Below, piece after piece: positions 43,049 through 52,451 of a DNA stretch of 64,000 nt. Made by a program: the position numbers and the translations under genes. The stretch's first letter is position 1. Each line of letters opens with the position of its first letter. Below the pieces are notes generated by a model, which worked only from the letters and a program-made list of their open reading frames with translations, was not told where the DNA came from and did not search any database. Source of the stretch: Pararhizobium sp. (lineage in GTDB: Bacteria > Pseudomonadota > Alphaproteobacteria > Rhizobiales > Rhizobiaceae); contig JAURWE010000061.1 in NCBI GenBank assembly GCA_030655075.1, positions 124,001 to 188,000 of the forward strand, given 5' to 3'.

Positions 43049-44677
43049 ATGGCGCGATATGTATTCATCACAGGCGGCGTGGTTTCTTCCCTTGGAAAAG
43101 GGATTGCTGCGGCCGCTCTCGGAGCGTTGCTTCAGGCCCGGGGTTACCGGGTGCGGCTTCGCAAACTTGACCCCTATCTGAATGTCGACCCCGGCACGAT
43201 GAGCCCGACGCAGCACGGCGAGGTCTTCGTGACCGACGACGGTGCCGAGACGGACCTCGACCTTGGCCACTACGAGCGCTTTACCGGCCGCTCGGCGACC
43301 AAGACCGACAACATCACCACCGGCCGTATCTACAAGAACATCATCGACAAGGAACGGCGCGGCGATTATCTCGGCGCCACGGTGCAGGTCATTCCGCACG
43401 TCACCAACGAGATCAAGAATTTCGTCACCGAAGGCAACGACGAGTACGATTTCGTGCTCTGCGAGATCGGCGGCACCGTCGGCGATATCGAGGCGATGCC
43501 CTTCATGGAGGCGATCCGCCAGCTCGGCAACGATCTGCCGCGCGGCACGGCCGTCTATGTCCACCTGACGCTGATGCCGTTCATCGCCGCCGCCGGCGAG
43601 CTGAAGACCAAGCCGACGCAGCATTCCGTCAAGGAACTGCAGGCGATGGGCATTCATCCCGATATCCTGCTGGTGCGCGCCGACCGCGAAATCCCCGAAG
43701 CCGAGCGCCGCAAGCTGTCGCTGTTCTGCAACGTGCGTCCGTCCGCCGTCATCCAGGCGCTCGATGTCGCCAATATCTACGACGTGCCGATCGCCTATCA
43801 TCGCGAAGGTCTCGATTCTGAAGTTCTGGCCGCCTTCGGCATCGAACCGGCCCCGAAGCCGCGCATCGAGGACTGGGAAGAGGTCGCCAACCGCATCCGC
43901 ACGCCGGAAGGCGAGGTGACCATCGCCATCGTCGGCAAATATACCGGCCTCAAGGATGCCTACAAATCGTTGATCGAGGCGCTGTACCATGGCGGTATCG
44001 CCAACCGGGTAAAGGTCAAGCTCGAATGGATCGAATCGGAAATCTTCGAAAAGGAAGATCCGGCGCCCTGGCTTGAAAAGGTCAACGGCATCCTCGTACC
44101 CGGCGGTTTCGGCGAGCGCGGCTCGGAAGGCAAGATCCTGGCGGCCCGGTTCGCCCGCGAGCGCAAGGTGCCCTATTTCGGCATCTGCTTCGGCATGCAG
44201 ATGGCCGTGGTCGAAGCGGCGCGAAATCTTGCCGGCATCGAAAAGGCCTCCTCGACGGAATTCGGCCAGACCAGCGAACCGGTGGTCGGCCTGATGACCG
44301 AATGGGTCAAGGGCAACCAGCTGGAAAAGCGCGCTGCCGCCGGCGACCTCGGCGGCACGATGCGCCTCGGCGCTTACAAGGCGAGCCTGAAGAAGGGCAC
44401 CAAGATTGCCGAGATCTACGGCTCGACCGACATTTCCGAGCGCCACCGCCACCGCTACGAGGTCAATGTCGATTACAAGGATCGGCTGGAAGCCTGCGGC
44501 CTGGAATTTTCGGGCATGTCACCCGACGGCGTCCTGCCTGAAACGGTGGAATACCCTGATCACCCGTGGTTCATCGGCGTGCAGTATCACCCGGAACTGA
44601 AGAGCCGCCCGCTCGACCCGCACCCGCTGTTCGCCAGCTTCATCGCAGCGGCGCTGGAGCAGAATCGGCTGGTTTGA
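43049..44677 (+). CDS. pyrG: CTP synthase
   Basis: This 542-residue enzyme makes CTP from UTP, ATP and glutamine. The synthetase domain starts YVFITGGVVSSLGKGIAAAALG with the P-loop. The C-terminal glutaminase domain has PGGFGERGSEGK, the nucleophile Cys in PYFGICFGMQMAV, and the His-Glu pair in VQYHPELKSRP. The start at 43049 (MARYVFIT) is chosen over the in-frame ATG at 43010 because the former matches the family N-terminus. A repeat element follows its stop. Confidence 0.96.
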   Translation: MARYVFITGGVVSSLGKGIAAAALGALLQARGYRVRLRKLDPYLNVDPGTMSPTQHGEVFVTDDGAETDLDLGHYERFTGRSATKTDNITTGRIYKNIIDKERRGDYLGATVQVIPHVTNEIKNFVTEGNDEYDFVLCEIGGTVGDIEAMPFMEAIRQLGNDLPRGTAVYVHLTLMPFIAAAGELKTKPTQHSVKELQAMGIHPDILLVRADREIPEAERRKLSLFCNVRPSAVIQALDVANIYDVPIAYHREGLDSEVLAAFGIEPAPKPRIEDWEEVANRIRTPEGEVTIAIVGKYTGLKDAYKSLIEALYHGGIANRVKVKLEWIESEIFEKEDPAPWLEKVNGILVPGGFGERGSEGKILAARFARERKVPYFGICFGMQMAVVEAARNLAGIEKASSTEFGQTSEPVVGLMTEWVKGNQLEKRAAAGDLGGTMRLGAYKASLKKGTKIAEIYGSTDISERHRHRYEVNVDYKDRLEACGLEFSGMSPDGVLPETVEYPDHPWFIGVQYHPELKSRPLDPHPLFASFIAAALEQNRLV

Positions 44678-44701
44678 GGGTCTCGAAATCGCGGAGGGTT
44701 T

Positions 44702-44863
44702 ACCCCCCTCTGTCACTTCGTGACATCTCCCCCTCAAGGGGGGAGATCGTTCTTTTCTATCGCGCTGTATGTCTAAAAGGCTAACTCCGTGAGGCGGACA
44801 CAAGGGGTGCGACTAATCTCCCCCCTTGAGGGGGAGATGTCGGCGTCGCCGACAGAGGGGGGT
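44702..44863. repeat. Second palindromic element (same family as 8759-8979)
   Basis: The left unit (44702-44747) and right unit (44815-44863) are inverted copies carrying the same large hairpin ATCTCCCCC-TCAA-GGGGGGAGAT. Their small hairpins differ: GTCAC-TTC-GTGAC on the left and GTCGGCG-T-CGCCGAC on the right. The 67-base core has no visible similarity to the 127-base core of the first element. It lies between pyrG and the convergent GH32 gene. Confidence 0.85.
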
Positions 44864-44922
44864 GTCGCTCCGCGCACTCCGGGGCAAACCAATGCCTACG
44901 CACTACTCACCATTCGCCCCCC

Positions 44923-46638
44923 TTAAAGCCTCAACGCCCACACAGTCGCATGTGTCACCGTGCCCTGTGCCGCCATCAGCCTTGCCGAGCGCACCGGCTC
45001 GAACCCCTTGATCCGTTTGGTGCCGGTCCAGCGGCCGTCGTCGGCAAAGACCTCGATGGAGCCGTAGTCCACGAAGATGCGCAGGCGGCGGGGGCGGGCG
45101 CCGGCGGCGATGTAGTGGGGCGAGGGCGCGCCATCACCGGTGTCGTAGCGGATGGCGAGGCCGGCCTCGTCGAGAACAACAGCCAGGTGCACTTCGGGAT
45201 GCTGGAACTCCAGCGTGAAGGGCGCGCCCGGTGCGTCGAGCTCGAAGAAGAGCTCGACCGCGCCGTTGAGGAAGCTGACCGGATCGCCGGCGGCCAGCCT
45301 TGTGCGGTCGAGAATGTGGCTGCGCAGGCTTTCTGCCGCCCCGATCGGCGGCGTGTGCAGGTCGCCGTTCGACAGGTGCAGGCGGCGCGGCAGGGTCATC
45401 GCCGTGGGGAAATCGATGGTCGGGCCCGTATCGGCCCAGTTGGCGAGCCAGCCCATGCCGACGATCGTGTCGCCATCGACGAAGGCCTGGAAGGCATAAT
45501 TGTCGGTGCCGAAATCCAGCTCTTTCTCGAACTCCTTGATGAAGGTTCTGCCGTCGAACCAGCCGACCGAGGCGATGGTGAGGTTCTTGCGGCCGGTCGC
45601 CGCGTCCTCGCTGGTCATAAGGCCATAGAGCAGCACCCAGCGGGTCGAGGGATTGGTGGCGGGGCCGTCGATCGGCAGCAGGCAGGGGCACTCGATCGCC
45701 GTCGTCGTGTAGCGGTGCTCGACCAGCAGCTTGCCGATGAAGGTCCAGCCTGTGGCGGCGGTGCGGTCCTCGGTCTCGTAGAGCAGGATGACGCCGCCCG
45801 CATCGCTCTGACTGCCGAGCAGCATCTTCCACAGGCCGTCCGGCCCGCGAAAGACGTATGGGTCGCGGAAGTCGCTGGTCAGGCCCTGGTCGACCGGCCG
45901 GTGCGGCAGGATGACATCGGCCCTGCCGGCCATGATCAGGTCGCCGGATGTGGCGGTGAGCTGGATCTGCTGCTCGGGCTGGCGGTCCTGCACCTGTTCG
46001 GTGAAGAAGACGCGAATGCCCGGACCATCGGGTAGCGGCACGGCCGAGCCGGAAAAGGCACCGCCGCGCTTGTCGGGCCGTGCCGTCAGATCTTCGGATG
46101 GGAAAAGGAAGATCGGCAGGTGGCGCCAGCGCAGATAGTCCGGCGACACCGCATGGCCCCAGTGCATCGTGTTCCAGGTGAGCCCATGCGAATAGTGCTG
46201 GTAGAACAGGTGCGGGCGGCCATCGAAACGGCCAAAGCCGTTCGGATCGTTCATCCAGCCGAAGGGCGGGCGGAAATGGTAGCTGCCGGGAACGTTCGGC
46301 GGGGCGTTGCCGGGGTTGGTATGGAGCACCGTGATGCCCGTATCCAGCACATCCGACGGCGTGAACCAGTAGGCGACGGAAACGGCAGTCTGGTCGATGT
46401 CATAGCTGAGATCGACGCCGCCGCCGCCGAAGACGTGGAAGATGCGGAATTCGTATTCCTCCGGATTGGTGACGAGCACCTCGCCGAACTTGCCGTTGAC
46501 GTTCGAAAACGAGATCGAGCCCGGCCCCTCCGCCGAGGTCGCCTTCAGCCACAGGTGCAGCGTGGCGTTGACGGGCAGTTCGACATAGAGCGTGCGCAAT
46601 GTCCTGACGGTTGTGGGAGCTGGCTGGTTGACGTTCAT
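44923..46638 (-). CDS. Glycoside hydrolase family 32 (beta-fructosidase type)
   Basis: This 571-residue enzyme has the GH32 triad: nucleophile Asp131 in GWMNDPNG (residues 127-134), RDP at 258-260 and the acid/base Glu316 in ECPCL. The C-terminal beta-sandwich (RRLRIFVDYGSIEVFADDG) is present. An extra N-terminal domain of about 115 residues, with aromatic strands, precedes the catalytic domain. No signal peptide is seen, so the sucrose, levan or inulin-type substrate would be cleaved in the cytoplasm. The start at 46638 follows GGAGGATCGG. The exact specificity cannot be read from sequence. Confidence 0.88.
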   Translation of the reverse strand: MNVNQPAPTTVRTLRTLYVELPVNATLHLWLKATSAEGPGSISFSNVNGKFGEVLVTNPEEYEFRIFHVFGGGGVDLSYDIDQTAVSVAYWFTPSDVLDTGITVLHTNPGNAPPNVPGSYHFRPPFGWMNDPNGFGRFDGRPHLFYQHYSHGLTWNTMHWGHAVSPDYLRWRHLPIFLFPSEDLTARPDKRGGAFSGSAVPLPDGPGIRVFFTEQVQDRQPEQQIQLTATSGDLIMAGRADVILPHRPVDQGLTSDFRDPYVFRGPDGLWKMLLGSQSDAGGVILLYETEDRTAATGWTFIGKLLVEHRYTTTAIECPCLLPIDGPATNPSTRWVLLYGLMTSEDAATGRKNLTIASVGWFDGRTFIKEFEKELDFGTDNYAFQAFVDGDTIVGMGWLANWADTGPTIDFPTAMTLPRRLHLSNGDLHTPPIGAAESLRSHILDRTRLAAGDPVSFLNGAVELFFELDAPGAPFTLEFQHPEVHLAVVLDEAGLAIRYDTGDGAPSPHYIAAGARPRRLRIFVDYGSIEVFADDGRWTGTKRIKGFEPVRSARLMAAQGTVTHATVWALRL

Positions 46639-46909
46639 GAACCCGATCCTCCGTTTTTTCTGCCCTGCGGGAATGACATAGGGGCCATCAGGCAAACGGA
46701 AAGACCGGCGGGCAGCATTGCTGCGCATGGAGCGCGCGCGGCCCGATCAGCCGTGCTGCCGCTTTTGTCCCGTTTTCTGGCCTGCCGGCGTCTTATCGCT
46801 TGATCTTGACGCCGTCAGGAGGCAAGTGCAGGGGGCGGCGGCCGTAGCCCGCCCCGAGCGTCCTGCCATTGGCGAACTCCGGATACCTGTCGTGGAACAA
46901 TCCTATCAG

Positions 46910-47794
46910 ATGCCGCTTACGGACAACAGCGATCTTGCCATCGAGGCGGAAGAGACCGGCGGCGTGATGCCGGCGATTTTTGCCGCCATGCCGCAATCGG
47001 TCAGCTTCAACAAGCTGCGCAAGCGGCTGCTGCGCCAGACACGGCAGGCGATCGACGATTTCGGCATGCTGGGTGGTGGCACCAGGCGCTGGCTGGTCGG
47101 CCTTTCGGGTGGCAAGGACAGCTACGCGCTGCTGGCGATCCTGATGGATCTGCAATGGCGCGGCCTGCTGCCGGTCGAACTCATCGCCTGCAACCTCGAC
47201 CAGGGCCAGCCGAATTTTCCCAAACACGTCCTGCCGGACTATCTGACCTCGATCGGCGTCAAGCACCGGATCGAATATCGCGACACCTATTCCATCGTGA
47301 AGGAGAAGGTGCCCGCCGGTGGCACCTATTGCGCCCTCTGTTCGCGCCTGCGCCGCGGCAATCTCTACCGCATTGCCCGCGAGGAGGGCTGTGACGCACT
47401 GGTGCTCGGCCATCACCGCGAGGACATTCTCGAAACCTTCTTCATGAATTTTTTCCACGGCGGGCGGCTGGCGACCATGCCTGCGAAGCTTTTGAACGAC
47501 GATGGTGATGTCATGCTGCTGCGGCCGCTGGCCTACGCGGCGGAAGACGATCTGGCAAAGTTCGCCGCCGCCATGGAATTCCCGATCATTCCCTGCGATC
47601 TCTGCGGCTCGCAAGACGGGCTGGAACGCAATGCGATGAAGGCGATGCTGTCGGGCATCGAGGCGCGCATGCCGGGCCGCAAGGACACGATGCTGCGGGC
47701 GCTGGGACATGTGAACCCCTCGCATCTGCTCGATCCCAAGCTTTTCGATTTCAAATCCCTTCTGCCGGAGCCCAAAGATGACCAGGATCGTTGA
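46910..47794 (+). CDS. ttcA: tRNA 2-thiocytidine biosynthesis protein TtcA
   Basis: This 294-residue ATP-dependent enzyme thiolates C32 of certain tRNAs. It has the PP-loop SGGKDS (residues 66-71) and cysteines in CALC (141, 144) and CDLC (229, 232), which hold the Fe-S cluster. The sequence SVSFNKLRKRLLRQTRQAIDDF precedes the loop, as in other TtcA proteins. Start sites at 46892 (GTG) and 46910 (ATG) are both possible; earlier ones overlap the GH32 gene on the other strand. The inositol-phosphatase gene starts inside its last 17 bases. Confidence 0.9.
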   Translation: MPLTDNSDLAIEAEETGGVMPAIFAAMPQSVSFNKLRKRLLRQTRQAIDDFGMLGGGTRRWLVGLSGGKDSYALLAILMDLQWRGLLPVELIACNLDQGQPNFPKHVLPDYLTSIGVKHRIEYRDTYSIVKEKVPAGGTYCALCSRLRRGNLYRIAREEGCDALVLGHHREDILETFFMNFFHGGRLATMPAKLLNDDGDVMLLRPLAYAAEDDLAKFAAAMEFPIIPCDLCGSQDGLERNAMKAMLSGIEARMPGRKDTMLRALGHVNPSHLLDPKLFDFKSLLPEPKDDQDR

Positions 47795-48602
47795 TGTTGC
47801 CGCCCTCGCGGACCTGATGCACGAGGCGTCGCGCATCGAGATCATGCCGCGCTTCCGCAATCTCGGCGATGGCGATATCCGCATCAAGACCGAGGCGATC
47901 GATCTGGTGACGGAAGGCGACGAGGCGGCCGAGCGCTACATCAAGGCGCGCATCGATGCGATTGCGCCGGGTGCGCTCTTCGTCGGCGAGGAGTCCGTCG
48001 CCAAGGACCCGGACCTGCTCTACAGGATCAAGGACGCCGATCTGTCCGTCATCGTCGATCCGATCGACGGTACCTTCAACTTCGCTGCCGGCGTGCCGCT
48101 GTTCGGCGTCATGGCCGCTGTCGTGTCGAAGGGCGAGACCATTGCCGGGATCATCTACGATCCGCTCGGCCAGGACTGGATGATTGCCGAAAAAGGCGCC
48201 GGCGCCTGGACGCACCGTGCTGACGGATCGAAGATCCGCATGACGGTGACCGAGCCGGTCCCGCTTGAAAATATGGTCGGCTGCGCCTCGACCGGTTTCT
48301 ATCCGCCGGACGAGCGCCGAACCGTCATGAGCAATCTCGCCAAGGTGCGCGTTTCGGCCAGCTACCGCTGTGCCTGCCACGAATACCGCACGCTTGCCGC
48401 CGGTTACTTTCACTTCCTGATGTACAACAAGTTGATGCCCTGGGACCACCTGGCCGGAACCTTGATCTGCCAGGAAGCCGGCGCCCACGTCGCCCGCTTC
48501 GACGGCTCGCCCTATCTGCCGCACCATGTCGATGGCGGCCTGCTGGTGGCCACCGACCGCGACAGCTGGCAGATACTGCGCGACGAGGTCTTTACGGTCT
48601 GA
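47778..48602 (+). CDS. Inositol monophosphatase family protein
   Basis: This 274-residue Mg-dependent phosphatase has the family motifs: Glu in LFVGEESVAKD, VDPIDGTFNFAAGVPLFG with the metal-binding aspartates, and PWDHLAGTLICQEAGAHVA. It resembles SuhB/CysQ-type enzymes; the substrate might be inositol phosphate or a sugar phosphate. Its start lies inside the end of ttcA (17-base overlap), so the two are coupled. A terminator follows. Confidence 0.92.
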   Translation: MTRIVDVAALADLMHEASRIEIMPRFRNLGDGDIRIKTEAIDLVTEGDEAAERYIKARIDAIAPGALFVGEESVAKDPDLLYRIKDADLSVIVDPIDGTFNFAAGVPLFGVMAAVVSKGETIAGIIYDPLGQDWMIAEKGAGAWTHRADGSKIRMTVTEPVPLENMVGCASTGFYPPDERRTVMSNLAKVRVSASYRCACHEYRTLAAGYFHFLMYNKLMPWDHLAGTLICQEAGAHVARFDGSPYLPHHVDGGLLVATDRDSWQILRDEVFTV

Positions 48603-48623
48603 GCCAACAGCGCTTGCAATAAG

Positions 48624-48654
48624 AATGCCCGCGCGGGAGACCTGCGCGGGCATT
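48624..48654 (+). terminator. Rho-independent terminator after the phosphatase gene
   Basis: An 11-bp stem (AATGCCCGCGC at 48624-48634 with GCGCGGGCATT at 48644-48654) and a 9-base loop end in a run of T. The convergent MFS gene ends at 48676, so it can serve both directions. Confidence 0.88.
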
Positions 48655-48675
48655 TTTGTTTGCGTAACTTGCGGA

Positions 48676-49980
48676 TTACATATGGCCGCCGCCGAGGCCC
48701 TCGGCCGGTTCGGCGCCGTCGCCCGGATGGGTGAAGAGCTTGCCGCCTTCGGCCCACAGCGTGGCGGCGATGGTCACCAGTCCGAAGATCATGAACGCAG
48801 CGAACAGCGGCTGCACCGTGCCATTGAACATCTGGCCCACAAGGCCGCCGAGCAGGGCGCCGCCGGTGGTCGAGACGAAGCCGGTGATCGCGGTCGCCGT
48901 TCCCGCCAGTTCCCCCATCGGCTCGAGGCTGATGGCGGTGAAATTGGTGGTGATCACGGCAAACATGATCAGGAGAACCGAAAACAGGCCATAGGCGATG
49001 AGGAAGGGCGGCCTGCCCAGCAGCGACAGCGCAAAACCGGCGGCCGCAAGGATTGTGAACAGGATCATCGCCACATGCGAAATGCTCCGCATGCCGAAAC
49101 TGCGGACGAAATAGCCGTTGGCGAAATTGGCAATGGCGATGCCGCCGGCGGTTCCTGCAAAGGCGAGCGGCAACCAATCACCGAGACCGTAGACCTCGCC
49201 AAAAATCTGCTGGACCGTGACGATATAGGCGCAGATGACGGCCGTGAACAGCGTCGTGCCGATCATGTAGCCGCAGGTGATGCGGTTGCCGAGCACCGCA
49301 CCGAAGCCCGAGGTCACCGACTTGACCGACAGCGGCCGCCGTTCGCCGGCAGGAAGCGATTCCTTGATGCGTGTCAGCGCCCAGATGAAGAGCACCGCAC
49401 CGGCAAGGCCGAGCGCCAGAAAAATCCAGTGCCAGCTCGCATTGACGACGATCAGCTGGCCGATCGACGGGGCGACGATGGGCACGATCATGAAGACGAT
49501 GAAGACATAGGACATGACCCGCGCCATCTCGCGGCCGCCGAAACAGTCGCGCACGATCGCCATGGTGGTGATGCGGATGGCGGCAGCGCCGACCCCTTGG
49601 GCGAAGCGCAGCACCAGCAGCGCCTCGAAGCTGGTGGTGAAGGCCGTGGCCAGCATGGTCAGCGTGAAGAAGGCGAGGCCGCTGAGCAGCAGCGTGCGGC
49701 GCCCGAACGCATCTGAAAGGCTGCCGAAGAAGATCTGCGACAGGCCGAAGCCGAAAAAGAACACGGCAATGATCAGCTGCGTGTCGTTGGTGTTGGCGAC
49801 CTTGAGCGCCTGGCCGATGCTGGGCAGCGCCGGCAGCATAATGTCGATGGCCATGGCGACGCTGGCCGTCATCAGGGCGATGGTGATGACGAATTCGAAA
49901 AAGCCGAGGCCGATGCGGGCCGAGCCGCCTGTCTCGGGTGTTGGAGCGGCTGTTGTTTCAATGGACGTCATGGAGGGCAT
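48676..49980 (-). CDS. MFS efflux transporter, Bcr/CflA type (downstream copy)
   Basis: This 434-residue protein has 12 predicted helices. Helix 1 contains AIDIMLPALPSIGQAL, the loop between helices 2 and 3 has GSLSDAFGRRTLLLSG (motif A of MFS), and helices 4-5 have RFAQGVGAAAIRITTMAIVRD, typical of Bcr/CflA drug-resistance pumps. Its start lies inside the end of the upstream paralogue (23-base overlap), suggesting a gene duplication kept as an operon. Substrates are unknown. Confidence 0.92.
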   Translation of the reverse strand: MPSMTSIETTAAPTPETGGSARIGLGFFEFVITIALMTASVAMAIDIMLPALPSIGQALKVANTNDTQLIIAVFFFGFGLSQIFFGSLSDAFGRRTLLLSGLAFFTLTMLATAFTTSFEALLVLRFAQGVGAAAIRITTMAIVRDCFGGREMARVMSYVFIVFMIVPIVAPSIGQLIVVNASWHWIFLALGLAGAVLFIWALTRIKESLPAGERRPLSVKSVTSGFGAVLGNRITCGYMIGTTLFTAVICAYIVTVQQIFGEVYGLGDWLPLAFAGTAGGIAIANFANGYFVRSFGMRSISHVAMILFTILAAAGFALSLLGRPPFLIAYGLFSVLLIMFAVITTNFTAISLEPMGELAGTATAITGFVSTTGGALLGGLVGQMFNGTVQPLFAAFMIFGLVTIAATLWAEGGKLFTHPGDGAEPAEGLGGGHM

Positions 49981-51244
49981 TACCTTGTGCAGCGGTTCCG
50001 TCAGCGGAGCCCGTCTGTTCGTTGTGAGGTCTGAAGAGTTTGCCGTTTTCGGCGATGAACACGAAGATCAGGCCCAGCACCGAGACGATGAGGAAACCGA
50101 CGGCAAGCGGCGTCACCGTGCCGTCGAAGGCCTGGCCGATGGCAGCACCTATGAGGGCGCCGCCGATGGTCTGGCTGAAACCGAGAACGGATGAGGCGGT
50201 ACCCGCCACCGCGCCGAGCGGCTCCATCGCCATCGAATTGAAGTTCGGCGCGATGATGCCGAACTGCATCAGCGCCAGGCCGTAGATGATCGCGAACAGC
50301 CAGAAGGGCACTGAGCCCAGCAGGGCAGAACCGGCAAAAACCGCGCTGATCAGCGCGAAGAGAATGAGCGCCGTATGCGACAGCCGCCGCATGCCGAAGC
50401 GTTGCACCAGCCGCGAATTGGCGAACGAGGCAATCGCCATCATGCTGGCAAAGCCCGCAAAGGCGAGCGGAAACCAGACGCCGAGACCATAGATGCCGAC
50501 GAGGATCTGCTGGGCGGAGTTGATGAAGCCGAACAGCGAGCCGAAGATGACGGAGGTGCCGATGTTGTAGAAAAGCGACGTGCGGTTGGTGAGCACGATG
50601 CGGAAGGCGCCGGACACCGACGCGATGCTGAGAGGGCGGCGGTGTTCGGGCGCCAGTGTTTCCGGGAGGCGGGTATAGACCATGACGGCGACGAACAGGC
50701 CGTAAAGGCCGATGAAGACGAAGATCATGTGCCACTCGGCAAACAGCATGATGCCCTGGCCGATCGACGGCGCGATGACCGGGATGATCATGAACACCAT
50801 CATGACCAGCGACATGATTTCGGCCATCTGACGGCCGCCGTAGATGTCGCGCACGACGGAGACAGCAATGACGCGTGTCGCTGCGGCGCCGACGCCCTGC
50901 ATGAGGCGCAACGCCAGAAGACCGGCAAAGCTCGGCACCAGCGCGATCGAAAAGGCGCAGACCACATAGATGCCGATACCCGCCAGCAGCGGCGCCTTGC
51001 GGCCATACCGGTCCGACAGCGGTCCGAAGGCGAGCTGCGCCACGCCCATGCCGATCAGATAGGCCGAAATGACATATTGGCGGTGGTTCTCGTCGGTGAC
51101 GCCGAGGCTGGCACCGATCTGCTGCAGGCCCGGCAGCATGATGTCGATGGCCAGCGCATTGATGGCCATCAGCATGGCGGTCAGTGCGATGAATTCATAT
51201 TTCGACGGCACGGCGATCGTGTGTCCCTGTGGCGATATAGTCAT
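49958..51244 (-). CDS. MFS efflux transporter, Bcr/CflA type (upstream copy)
   Basis: This 428-residue protein is a close paralogue of the next gene: ALAIDIMLPGLQQIGASLG in helix 1, GPLSDRYGRKAPLLAG as motif A, and RLMQGVGAAATRVIAVSVVRD in helices 4-5. The start at 51244 follows AGGATA; the frame is open to 51436 but that extension carries no membrane or family features. It is the first gene of the tandem pair. Confidence 0.92.
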   Translation of the reverse strand: MTISPQGHTIAVPSKYEFIALTAMLMAINALAIDIMLPGLQQIGASLGVTDENHRQYVISAYLIGMGVAQLAFGPLSDRYGRKAPLLAGIGIYVVCAFSIALVPSFAGLLALRLMQGVGAAATRVIAVSVVRDIYGGRQMAEIMSLVMMVFMIIPVIAPSIGQGIMLFAEWHMIFVFIGLYGLFVAVMVYTRLPETLAPEHRRPLSIASVSGAFRIVLTNRTSLFYNIGTSVIFGSLFGFINSAQQILVGIYGLGVWFPLAFAGFASMMAIASFANSRLVQRFGMRRLSHTALILFALISAVFAGSALLGSVPFWLFAIIYGLALMQFGIIAPNFNSMAMEPLGAVAGTASSVLGFSQTIGGALIGAAIGQAFDGTVTPLAVGFLIVSVLGLIFVFIAENGKLFRPHNEQTGSADGTAAQGNALHDVH

Positions 51245-51492
51245 CTGATATCCTGCTGCGCCGGAAAAATTGGCGCCTGATAGGTGTCGAGCCGGAAATG
51301 CCCGGTTTTGATCGTCGGCGGGCAGGGGGCCGGCCGGCATGGAAGGGTATGGTCGTTTTGACGGCCAATCCCGGCGTGTCGCACCAAAGGCGATATCACT
51401 GGATTGCTGGCATACTGTGACAGGGCCGGCATGCACACGGACCCGTAATGGCTCGGGACCGTTGTGCTGAGGGCAGGAAATGCGGGAATCAA

Positions 51493-51514
51493 AAAAGGCG
51501 GGAGACCGCCTTTT
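51493..51514 (-). terminator. Rho-independent terminator after grxD
   Basis: A 9-bp stem (AAAAGGCGG with CCGCCTTTT) and a 4-base loop lie just past the stop of the glutaredoxin gene. On the minus strand the hairpin is followed by six T, from AAAAAA at 51491-51496. Confidence 0.85.
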
Positions 51515-51539
51515 CTAGGAAATGTGTCGGACCCAGGGA

Positions 51540-51875
51540 TCAGGAAGCAGCCTTGACGGCGATGCCCTGTTCTTCCATGTGCGACTGCAGTTCGCCAGCC
51601 TGGAACATCTCGCGGATAATGTCGCAGCCGCCGACAAACTCGCCCTTGACGTAGAGCTGCGGAATGGTCGGCCAGTTGGAATAATCCTTGATGCCTTGAC
51701 GGATGTCCGCATCGGCCAGAACATTGATCGCCTTGTAATCGACGCCGACATAGTCGAGAATCTGCACGACCTGGCCGGAGAAGCCACACTGGGGAAACTG
51801 CGGTGTGCCCTTCATGAAAAGCACGACGTCGTTGGTTTTTACTTCATTGTCGATGAAGTCGTTGATGCCGCTCAT
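51540..51875 (-). CDS. grxD: Monothiol (CGFS-type) glutaredoxin
   Basis: This 111-residue protein has the CGFS motif in FPQCGFSGQVVQILD, preceded by the glutathione-contacting KTNDVVLFMKGTP, and later WPTIPQLYVKGEFVGGCDI. These proteins bind a [2Fe-2S] cluster with glutathione and partner with BolA in Fe-S trafficking. The bolA gene lies about 1.8 kb away, beyond two inserted genes, and points the same way. A terminator follows the stop. Confidence 0.94.
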   Translation of the reverse strand: MSGINDFIDNEVKTNDVVLFMKGTPQFPQCGFSGQVVQILDYVGVDYKAINVLADADIRQGIKDYSNWPTIPQLYVKGEFVGGCDIIREMFQAGELQSHMEEQGIAVKAAS

Positions 51876-51996
51876 GCGCTTGTCCTTTCACATCCGGGTT
51901 CAAGGCCCGATGTTGCGTTCACTGTTGAGTCCTTAAATAGCATGTCAAAACAGGATTTCCATAACGGAATGTCGCCCCTGTATCGATTGACGGCGA

Positions 51997-52230
51997 TCAG
52001 GTGCGGCTGCGTTTCGCCTTGGCCCGTGACGCTGCAGTGCGCCGGCGGCTGACCTGTTTCTTGGCGGCAGGCTTGGTCCGGGTTGTCCTTGTCCGCTTGA
52101 ACTGGCCAGTTGCGGTTCGCGTCTGCCGCTTCTTGCGTTTCGTCGCCGTGCGGGCACCAGTCTTCTTCAGAATTTCCTTGAGAACGTTTTCGACAACGCC
52201 GCTCACCAGTTCCTTGATCAGATCAACCAT
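51997..52230 (-). CDS. Small Lys/Arg-rich basic protein
   Basis: This 77-residue protein starts at 52230 with AAGG 9 bases upstream. The first 25 residues form an amphipathic helix (MVDLIKELVSGVVENVLKEIL). The remainder is almost entirely Lys, Arg, Thr, Ala and Ser, like histone-H1-type tails (TRTATGQFKRTRTTRTKPAAKK). Nucleic-acid binding is plausible. It lies between grxD and a convergent hydrolase. Low complexity makes the call less certain than a conserved enzyme. Confidence 0.6.
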   Translation of the reverse strand: MVDLIKELVSGVVENVLKEILKKTGARTATKRKKRQTRTATGQFKRTRTTRTKPAAKKQVSRRRTAASRAKAKRSRT

Positions 52231-52451
52231 TGCAAGACCTTTGAAAGACGGGAGAAATTTAGCCCTATTGCATGGAAAATCGGCGCGCTTGCTTTCATTT
52301 CGCTCGTAGGTGAGTTAGCAAAGAGCTCCTTGAAATGCGAGATAATTTTCCCGCAAGACGGCGCCCGCCAGGCGTTTCCGTCTTGTTTGCAGGCGAATCA
52401 GCCGCCGGGGAAATGGCTGAAGACGCGACAATCCAGAACGGTAATTGCTCA

